Of a stretch of DNA of 5,951 nucleotides, positions 1 through 4,810 are shown one piece after another. Source of the DNA: Victivallales bacterium (GTDB lineage Bacteria > Verrucomicrobiota > Lentisphaeria > Oligosphaerales > Oligosphaeraceae); assembly GCA_017615955.1 (NCBI GenBank), contig JAFZZD010000861.1, forward strand, positions 1 through 5,951. Direction: 5' to 3'. A program made the translations under genes and the position numbers. Positions within the stretch are counted from its first letter, which is position 1. Each line of letters begins with the position of its first letter. The notes under the pieces were generated by a model. It saw only the letters and a program-made list of their open reading frames with translations, was not told the origin of the DNA and ran no database searches.

Positions 1-104
1 AATCCGACAATGTCTCCCTTGAGTTCGGCAAGCAATTCGCCCCATTGAAAATCACAGGCGAAGAAGGCTTCCTGTACATGCTCATGCCAATGAGAAGCAA
101 CTAA
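1..104 (+). CDS. dnaN: DNA polymerase III beta sliding clamp, C-terminal end (partial)
   Basis: Only the last 33 codons and the TAA stop (102-104) are inside the window; the reading frame begins at base 3. The translated end contains APLKITGEEGFLYMLMPMRSN-like residues, and the MPMR tail is the hallmark of the beta-clamp C-terminus, which closes the third clamp domain next to the hydrophobic pocket that binds polymerase and other clamp partners. The clamp encircles DNA and gives processivity to the replicative polymerase. The call is strengthened by recF directly downstream, the conserved dnaN-recF order of many bacteria. The 5' part lies outside the window, so completeness cannot be judged. 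Confidence 0.9.
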   Translation, partial: SDNVSLEFGKQFAPLKITGEEGFLYMLMPMRSN

Positions 105-110
105 GTGATT

Positions 111-221
111 AGTGGACTGTGGACAGTTCTGTGCGCGGGCGTTCTCGCCCGCGTTTATTAGGCAAAGCCCTATCTGCGACTTTCGCCGCAGACACCCTAC
201 TGTCCACAGACCACAGTCCAC
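111..221. repeat. Inverted-repeat element filling the dnaN-recF gap
   Basis: The gap is bracketed by complementary arms. CTGTGGACAGT (117-127) matches ACTGTCCACAG (199-209), and GTGGACTGTGG (112-122) matches CCACAGTCCAC (211-221). Read on one strand, both arms are tandem 7-mers of the GTGGACT / GTGGTCT / GTGGACA kind, two units on the left and three on the right. Between the arms sit a perfect GC hairpin (134-153) and a second hairpin, TCTGCG (173-178) with CGCAGA (187-192). No clear target-site duplication flanks it and no coding frame is evident. It could be a small MITE-like or other extragenic palindromic repeat; whether it recurs in the genome cannot be seen here. Confidence 0.6.
134..160 (+). 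terminator. Terminator-like hairpin downstream of dnaN
   Basis: CGCGGGCG (134-141) and CGCCCGCG (146-153) form a perfect 8-bp stem with a TTCT tetraloop, followed by TTTATTA. The very GC-rich stem plus a short U-rich tail starting 30 bases after the dnaN stop fits a rho-independent terminator, although the T-tract is broken by an A. If active it would partly uncouple recF from dnaN transcription. It also lies inside the larger inverted repeat, so it may simply be part of that element. Confidence 0.5.
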
Positions 222-230
222 AATTGAAAG

Positions 231-1340
231 ATGCTGTCCGCCATTCATTTAGTACATTTCAGGAACTACGATGAATGTCGTTTGGAATTGTGTCCTGGTT
301 TCAACTGCATAGTCGGCAGCAACGGGCAGGGCAAGACAAATCTACTGGAGGCGATTTATTATCTTTCACTGCTGCGCTCATTCAGGACAAACAATGTCAA
401 TGAGATGAAGCAATTCAAGAGCCAGGGCTTTGCGTTGCATTGCGAGGCGGCGCAGCCAGGCATGCCTTCGGTCAAGTTGTCGGTAAGCTATGGAACTGAA
501 CGTCATCTTCTGGTAAATGGCGTTCCTGTATATCGCGCCAGCGACTTCATAAACAGGTTCATCTGCATGGCGTTCATACCCCAGGATTTGTCCTTGATAC
601 AAGGAGCGCCTTTGCTGCGGCGCAGATTTCTGGACATTTCGATAAGCCAGGTGTCCACGGACTATATGCGGCATTTGCAGAAGTTCCAGGAGGCATTGCA
701 CAGCAGGAATGTCATGCTGAAGGACAAGGCGAAGTACACCAGGGACACGATTACCGCGTATGACAAGGTGCTTGCCAGGGAGGCTGCCGAGATTGAGGTC
801 ATGCGAAGGGACTTTGCAGAGATGCTCAATGCATACTTGGGGCAGTTGTCCGATGAGCTTGTTGGTGACAGCCGAAAATTGGAGATACGGTATCTCTCCA
901 AAATCGGGCCGCTTCTTCAGGAACAGCGTGTTCCAAAGGAGCAGATTGAGGCCACCTACCTTGAGAATCTTGAAAAGGCGTTTGCCAGGGATCTTGAGGT
1001 AGGTACCACAGAACTGGGTCCCCATCGCTCTGACTTCAGCTGCCTGCTGGATGGCATATTGATGCAGAGGTTCGCTTCCCAGGGAGAATGCAGGATAGGC
1101 TCCCTGGCATTGAAGCTGGCGTGCTTCAATCTGGTTCGCGAAAAGGTGGGCGCAGAAAATGTGACGCTTCTGGTGGACGATGTGGTGGGGGAACTTGACA
1201 TGGACAGGAGAACACGCTTTTTCAGGAGCGTATGCAATTCAGGGCAGACTGTATTCGCCTGCACTGGCATACCTTCTGAAATCGCCTCGCCTGATTGCAT
1301 ATACAGAGTAAGAGGCGGCATTCTGTGCCGCGAAAAATAA
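231..1340 (+). CDS. recF: DNA replication and repair protein RecF
   Basis: A 369-residue SMC/ABC-type ATPase, of the usual RecF length (about 350-370). RecF works with RecO and RecR in loading RecA at single-strand gaps and stalled forks. Visible landmarks are the N-terminal LxxFRNY block (residues 7-13), Walker A GSNGQGKT (29-36), the RecF-typical ELGPHRSDF (261-269), the ABC signature SQGE (283-286), and Walker B TLLVDD (312-317) followed by the D-loop GELD (320-323). The central residues 140-260 are helical and charged, as expected for the arm domain. The start at 231 puts the conserved LxxFRNY block at the very N-terminus; its ribosome binding site is weak (GAAAG abuts the ATG). The signature reads SQGE where SQGQ is common, a mild change. 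It follows dnaN after a 126-bp gap containing a possible terminator. Confidence 0.96.
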   Translation: MLSAIHLVHFRNYDECRLELCPGFNCIVGSNGQGKTNLLEAIYYLSLLRSFRTNNVNEMKQFKSQGFALHCEAAQPGMPSVKLSVSYGTERHLLVNGVPVYRASDFINRFICMAFIPQDLSLIQGAPLLRRRFLDISISQVSTDYMRHLQKFQEALHSRNVMLKDKAKYTRDTITAYDKVLAREAAEIEVMRRDFAEMLNAYLGQLSDELVGDSRKLEIRYLSKIGPLLQEQRVPKEQIEATYLENLEKAFARDLEVGTTELGPHRSDFSCLLDGILMQRFASQGECRIGSLALKLACFNLVREKVGAENVTLLVDDVVGELDMDRRTRFFRSVCNSGQTVFACTGIPSEIASPDCIYRVRGGILCREK

Positions 1341-1342
1341 AA

Positions 1343-1348
1343 TATAAT
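1343..1348 (+). promoter_or_regulatory. Possible -10 element ahead of the transporter operon
   Basis: An exact TATAAT lies three bases after the recF stop and about 79 bases before the transporter start. No good -35 is present at 16-18 bp upstream (the region reads like ATTCTG, a poor match), so this is weak evidence. If used, transcription would begin inside the left arm of the palindromic repeat and the repeat would fold in the 5' leader. The AT-rich sequence could equally be chance. Confidence 0.25.
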
Positions 1349-1409
1349 CCACAGATTCACGCAGATTAACACAGATTTTATCTGTGAAAATCAGTGTGAA
1401 TCTGTGGAT
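1347..1409. repeat. Long palindromic repeat made of 10-bp units between recF and the transporter gene
   Basis: ATCCACAGATTCAC (1347-1360) is exactly complementary to GTGAATCTGTGGAT (1396-1409). At the centre CACAGAT (1370-1376) pairs with ATCTGTG (1380-1386) around a TTT loop, and the intervening 9-mers pair partially. The left half carries CACAGATT, CGCAGATT and CACAGATT spaced exactly 10 bp (1350, 1360, 1370); the right half mirrors this with ATCTGTG, ATCAGTG and ATCTGTG units at 1380, 1390 and 1400. From memory, CACAGATT / AATCTGTG intergenic palindromes of this kind occur in several unrelated bacterial phyla. It is not followed by a proper T-tract, so it is not a standard terminator. Confidence 0.75.
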
Positions 1410-1426
1410 AAAAATGGAGCCATTCG

Positions 1427-2323
1427 ATGGACAAATCGAACAAATCTTTTTTTTGCGGGTTGTCGCTGTTTTTGGGAATAGCCTTGTTCAGCACAGTTGA
1501 GATTGCAGGCAAAGTCATAGCCTCCCATGCGACGGTGTCGCCGCTGCCAATGGTATTCGCCAGGTTCTTTGTGACAGGCATAATCCTTGCTGTGCTTGGT
1601 TTTCCAGGTTACATCGCAAAAAACAAGCTGACTTGGAATGACATCGGCATTTTTGCCTTGAATGGTTTTCTTGGCATATTCGGTGCACTGTATCTTTTCC
1701 ACAAAGGAATTGACATGTTCGAGAATGCTTCATCCTCAGCGGTTGTTTTCAGTGCCAATGCGCTTTTCACTTGTGTTCTGGCTAAATTCATCAACAAGGA
1801 GGAACTTACATCACGCAAAATACTGGCGGTCATTATTGGTCTTATTGGCATTTCTTGCTTTATCTTCGAAAAAGGAAAACCTAATTTAGATACTTTCCTT
1901 GCCATATTGACGATGTGCGGCGCGGCATTGCTGTTCGCAGCCAGCGTCTGTGTCACAAAGCGCGTAGTCAAGAAATACGGCACTATGTTCTTTATGGGAA
2001 TGAGTTCGCTTTTTGGTGCGATAATTACGCTGCCATTCGCATTTTGGGTCAATGGAGGCCTTCAGATTGATGCCATTCAACAGGCATTCCTCCCAATGTG
2101 CTATATGGTTCTAGTGGGCACCATGCTTGGATATCTTTTCTACTACTATGGCCTGAGCGGCGTAAGCGCCTTCAAGGCATCCATGGCATTCTTCATGAAA
2201 CCTGGTCTTGCCTGCATTTTCGCCTGGCTCTATCTTGGAAACAAGATGAATGCATGGACCATTTCAGGCACTGTCATCATATTCCTGGCAATGTTACTTA
2301 CGCTGAATTTTAAAAAGGCATAG
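1427..2323 (+). CDS. EamA/DMT-superfamily transporter (drug/metabolite transporter type)
   Basis: A 298-residue, very hydrophobic inner-membrane protein with about ten predicted helices, roughly at residues 9-31, 40-62, 73-93, 100-121, 130-147, 155-177, 186-209, 218-241, 246-271 and 276-294. This is the 5+5 internal duplication of EamA (DMT) carriers, which move small metabolites, often amino acids, nucleotides or drugs. The first half ends with the typical block SAVVFSANALFTCVLAKFI followed by a glycine-rich helix; the second has a parallel block around FMKPGLACIFAWLYLG. The substrate cannot be told from sequence. The start at 1427 is supported by GGAG at 1416-1419, seven bases upstream. The early codons contain a T8 run (1447-1454). 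The stop is two bases before the cyclase-family gene, so the two are probably cotranscribed and functionally related. Confidence 0.88.
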   Translation: MDKSNKSFFCGLSLFLGIALFSTVEIAGKVIASHATVSPLPMVFARFFVTGIILAVLGFPGYIAKNKLTWNDIGIFALNGFLGIFGALYLFHKGIDMFENASSSAVVFSANALFTCVLAKFINKEELTSRKILAVIIGLIGISCFIFEKGKPNLDTFLAILTMCGAALLFAASVCVTKRVVKKYGTMFFMGMSSLFGAIITLPFAFWVNGGLQIDAIQQAFLPMCYMVLVGTMLGYLFYYYGLSGVSAFKASMAFFMKPGLACIFAWLYLGNKMNAWTISGTVIIFLAMLLTLNFKKA

Positions 2324-2325
2324 AA

Positions 2326-2958
2326 ATGAAGGTAGTTAATCTTACAAGCGAAGCAGTAGGCGACCCTGGCTTCAAGAGGGTCACCTTCACGGAACGCAGA
2401 GTGCCAATTTCCTCCGCTGACGGAAAGACAAAATATACTGGCATGGTCTGGAACGTGGAAGAGGATTCCATGGCGGGCAGCTACATTGATTTGCCAGGGC
2501 ATATCCTTGAAACAGATGATGGCGCCAGGGGAAGCAATGTCAATGCAGGTTTCTTCTACAGGCATCCTGCCTCGGTGCTGCATCTGGACTGCGCCGAGGG
2601 TCCGGTACACGCCAGTGATCTGGAGAAGGCCGCCAACGGAAGGCAGATGAAGGACTTCATCATAATCAACGCAATTGGAAATAAAAATCCATTTGACATA
2701 CCAGGACGCTCGGTTTACCTGGACATGGACGCAGTGGATTGGATCATCGCCAGCGGATGCAGATGCCTGGTGTCAGACATATATGAAAGCAGAAGGCTGG
2801 ATGGCGTGTTCCTGAAGTTGTTTGCCGCTGGCGTGAGCACCGTTTGTGTTCCGGCAAACCTCTTCAAAATACCCGATGAAGTACTTTTGACCATTGCCTT
2901 CCCCCGCTGGCCGACTACCCAGATTCCTTGCGTATTGCTTGCGGAATGTCAGGAATGA
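2326..2958 (+). CDS. Cyclase-family protein (kynurenine formamidase-like fold) with degenerate metal site
   Basis: A 210-residue soluble protein, the usual size for the Cyclase family (PF04199: kynurenine formamidase, isatin hydrolase and relatives). The family motif HxGTHxDxPxH is recognisable at residues 49-59 as MAGSYIDLPGH: G, D, P and the last H are kept, but the first two metal-ligand histidines are Met49 and Tyr53. The later parts fit the family order: LHLDC (86-89 region), VYLDMDAVDWIIASGCRCLVSD, then VSTVCVPANLFKIPDEV and a final strand PCVLLAE. The usual glutamate of the C-terminal ExL segment appears to be Ala177. It is therefore either a divergent enzyme with another metal arrangement or a non-catalytic relative. 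An AAGG site (2315-2318) lies 7 bases before the ATG, two bases after the transporter stop. The stop overlaps the glycerate kinase start. The fold is fairly sure; the reaction is unknown. Confidence 0.72.
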   Translation: MKVVNLTSEAVGDPGFKRVTFTERRVPISSADGKTKYTGMVWNVEEDSMAGSYIDLPGHILETDDGARGSNVNAGFFYRHPASVLHLDCAEGPVHASDLEKAANGRQMKDFIIINAIGNKNPFDIPGRSVYLDMDAVDWIIASGCRCLVSDIYESRRLDGVFLKLFAAGVSTVCVPANLFKIPDEVLLTIAFPRWPTTQIPCVLLAECQE

Positions 2959-4094
2959 GTGTGAAAAAAATAGTCATAGCCCCGGATTCATTCAAGGGCA
3001 CGTTGCGGGCGACGCAGGTCTGCAATATATGGCGTCGTGCCTTTCAGAATGTTTGCCCTGAAGTGGAACTGGTCTGTTTGCCCATGGCGGATGGAGGCGA
3101 GGGTTCTTTGGAGGCAGTGCTTGCCGCCACTGGCGCAAAGTCCATTGAGCAGAAGGTGGGGGATCCACTGGGCAGGACTGTTTCTGCGCACTGGGCGCTT
3201 TTGCCTGATGGCTCTGCTTTCATCGAGGCGGCGGAGGCAAATGGGATTGAACGCATCACTGCGCAGGAAAGAAATCCGCTCGTTGCCACCACGTATGGAG
3301 TAGGGCAGCTTATAAATGCCGCCTTGGGTAAAGGCGCGAAGCGCATTACGATAGGCATAGGCGGTTCCGCTACCGTGGATGGCGGCGCTGGCATGCTGCA
3401 GGCCCTTGGATACAGGTTGCTTGACGAGAATGGCAGTGACATTGCACCTGGCGGTGCTGGCCTTGCCAAAGTCAAAAGCGTCATTCCCGCAAAATTGCCT
3501 GACTTTGAACTTAATATTGCATGCGATGTGGTGAATCCGCTGCTGGGCGAGCTTGGCACATGCCATGTCTTTGCGCCGCAGAAAGGCGCCACACCTGAAA
3601 TGGTGGAGACATTGGAACAGTACATGCGCAATTATGCGGATGTGATGATTTCATCAGGCGTGGCTTCTGCTTGCGATGTGCCTGGGGATGGCGCGGCTGG
3701 CGGTCTTGGCTTTGCGCTGCGTGGCGTGCTTGGCGGCAAGATGCATTCTGGCGCAAGGCTGATTGCGGGCATTGTGCATTTGAGGGAGCATCTCAATGGC
3801 GCATCTTTGCTCATTACGGGCGAAGGCTGCTCCGATGAGCAGACCTTGTACGGAAAACTGCCGGCAGTTGTGGCTGAAATCGCATCTGAAGCGGACGTGC
3901 CGGCAATACTCTGCTCTGGGGCAATAAATGACGAGCATGATGCATTGCGGAAGCGCTTCAAGGCTGTGTTCGGCACACTTGCCAAACCAGTCTCGCTTCA
4001 GGAGGCGCTGGACAACGCAGAGGACAATCTGTACAGGACGGCCTGCTCCATTGCGGCAATCCTGACTATCGCGCCAATCCGCAAAATATCGTAG
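2955..4094 (+). CDS. glxK: Glycerate kinase, type I (GlxK/GarK family)
   Basis: A 379-residue enzyme of the usual family length that phosphorylates D-glycerate with ATP, in this family usually to 2-phosphoglycerate, linking glyoxylate, sugar-acid or serine breakdown to glycolysis. Family blocks appear in order: IAPDSFKGTL (8-17), MADGGEGS (44-51), IGIGGSATVDGGAGMLQALG (133-152), FAPQKGAT (206-213), GDGAAGGLGFAL (244-255), LLITGEG (285-291), DEQTLYGKLP (294-303) and AKPVSLQEAL (343-352). The GEGRxDxQT block reads GEGCSDEQT, with the usual Arg as Cys292. The ATG at 2955 overlaps the preceding TGA (ATGA). A GTG at 2961 is equally plausible because AGGA (2951-2954) sits six bases before it and family proteins often begin MKKIVIAPDSFKG; in-frame ATGs at 2928 and 2946 only add unlike residues. 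The stop codon lies in a 16-bp tandem repeat. Confidence 0.93.
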   Translation: MSVKKIVIAPDSFKGTLRATQVCNIWRRAFQNVCPEVELVCLPMADGGEGSLEAVLAATGAKSIEQKVGDPLGRTVSAHWALLPDGSAFIEAAEANGIERITAQERNPLVATTYGVGQLINAALGKGAKRITIGIGGSATVDGGAGMLQALGYRLLDENGSDIAPGGAGLAKVKSVIPAKLPDFELNIACDVVNPLLGELGTCHVFAPQKGATPEMVETLEQYMRNYADVMISSGVASACDVPGDGAAGGLGFALRGVLGGKMHSGARLIAGIVHLREHLNGASLLITGEGCSDEQTLYGKLPAVVAEIASEADVPAILCSGAINDEHDALRKRFKAVFGTLAKPVSLQEALDNAEDNLYRTACSIAAILTIAPIRKIS

Positions 4095-4130
4095 CCGCAA
4101 ACTATCGTAGCCGCAAACTATCGTAGCCGC
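4087..4130 (+). repeat. Tandem 16-bp repeat overlapping the end of the glycerate kinase gene
   Basis: TATCGTAGCCGCAAAC occurs twice exactly, at 4087-4102 and 4103-4118, and a third time for its first 12 bases at 4119-4130, where it runs into a hairpin. The first copy supplies the last sense codon and the TAG stop (4092-4094) of glxK. Copies 1 and 2 look like duplications of the 5' flank of the copy-3 hairpin element, perhaps by slippage or repeated insertion. Confidence 0.85.
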
Positions 4131-4146
4131 TGGCTTTAGCCAGCGG
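4127..4146. repeat. Perfect hairpin after glxK (GTAGCC...TTTA-loop palindrome)
   Basis: CCGCTGGC (4127-4134) and GCCAGCGG (4139-4146) form a perfect 8-bp stem with a TTTA loop. It could stop or stabilise the glxK transcript, but it is followed by AAAAGG, not a T-tract, so it is not a canonical rho-independent terminator. Its layout (GTAGC, stem, TTTA loop, stem) resembles short extragenic palindromes I recall from planctomycete and related genomes; that resemblance is from memory. Confidence 0.65.
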
Positions 4147-4183
4147 AAAAGGCGTGCATTTCCAATAGTTTTGCAATTATCTC

Positions 4184-4204
4184 TGGTAAAAAGGAGAATT
4201 ACCA
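4184..4204 (+). promoter_or_regulatory. Inverted repeat around the tetR ribosome binding site (possible operator or SD hairpin)
   Basis: TGGTAA (4184-4189) and TTACCA (4199-4204) are perfect 6-bp inverted arms that end immediately before the regulator's ATG. The 9-base spacer carries a strong Shine-Dalgarno, AAGGAG (4191-4196), eight bases from the start. On DNA this 21-bp symmetric site is about the size of a TetR-family operator and would allow autoregulation; on RNA it would show the SD in a loop. No convincing -35/-10 pair was found in 4147-4183. Confidence 0.35.
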
Positions 4205-4810
4205 ATGGCAAAAGTTGTTGACCATGATGAAAGGAGAAGGGAGATACTTGACAAGTCCCTTGGTCTTTTTGCCAGAATGGGCTATCCCCAGGTCACGTAT
4301 CAGCAGCTTGCTGAATCAATTGGCTTGACTCGCACCGCATTGTACAAGTATTTCAAGAACAAGCGGGATATATTCGACAACGCGCTGTACCAGCTGGTGC
4401 AGAACATCAATGTGCAGTTGCACGAGAAAATCCAGGCTAATCCTGCATTGAAGAGTTCGGAGAAACTGGAGATGCTGCTCAGCGAGGCGGTGGACCTATG
4501 CCTCTCCAATCCCGCCTTGATGCATGCAATTGTGGAATATCTTATCGCCCAGAAGCGCCAGGGCCAGTCCGTGGAGAAGAAAATCAAGCGGCATCTAATA
4601 GGTTTCCAGCGTTTCATACAGCATTTGGTGATGGAGGGCATTGAAAGCGGTGAGTTCAACAAGGAAATCAAGCCTTCCGAGGTGGAGGACATGCTCATGG
4701 GCCTGATACAGGCCGTGTGCCTGCGCATCATGTTCTATGATGACGCCAACAGGGAAAAGCTGTTGAAGCACTGCCGCATAATCATTTCGGCGATACAGAA
4801 TGATAACTGA
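4205..4810 (+). CDS. TetR/AcrR-family transcriptional regulator
   Basis: A 201-residue protein, typical TetR-family length. Residues 10-57 form the N-terminal three-helix DNA-binding domain: an ILDKSLGLFARMGYPQVTYQ-type first helix, then the helix-turn-helix QQLAESIGLTRTALYKYFKNK (33-53) with the family's YKYFxNKRDIF signature. The rest (about 65-200) is all-helical and would hold the ligand pocket and dimer surface; the ligand cannot be inferred. The start at 4205 has a clear AAGGAG site eight bases upstream. The end overlaps the start of ribD by 11 bases, so the two genes are probably translated from one message. TetR proteins usually repress their own operon or neighbours. Either ribD or the glxK operon may be a target, but nothing shows which. 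Confidence 0.93.
   Translation: MAKVVDHDERRREILDKSLGLFARMGYPQVTYQQLAESIGLTRTALYKYFKNKRDIFDNALYQLVQNINVQLHEKIQANPALKSSEKLEMLLSEAVDLCLSNPALMHAIVEYLIAQKRQGQSVEKKIKRHLIGFQRFIQHLVMEGIESGEFNKEIKPSEVEDMLMGLIQAVCLRIMFYDDANREKLLKHCRIIISAIQNDN

Noticed and set aside
378..1025. Long open frames on the minus strand inside recF, and similar ones opposite glxK and ribD
   Set aside because: They lie wholly opposite strongly supported genes, have no recognisable motifs, and their translations show the odd composition of antisense frames.
1315..1331. Hairpin GCGGCA / TGCCGC at the end of recF as a terminator
   Set aside because: The stem is only 6 bp, lies in coding sequence, and is followed by an A-rich stretch, not T residues.
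2928..2954. Earlier ATG starts (2928, 2946) for glycerate kinase
   Set aside because: They add residues unlike the family's N-terminus and deepen overlap with the cyclase-family gene; the conserved region begins at KKIVIAPDSFKG.
4087..4146. CRISPR array
   Set aside because: Copies are 16 bp and directly adjacent with no spacers, and no cas genes are near.
4147..4183. A sigma-70 promoter for tetR
   Set aside because: TTGCAA and AATTAT occur but no -35/-10 pair has acceptable spacing and match.
4095..4204. FMN riboswitch for ribD
   Set aside because: The conserved RFN-element blocks are not recognisable here or elsewhere upstream of ribD, and the tetR gene lies between this gap and ribD.
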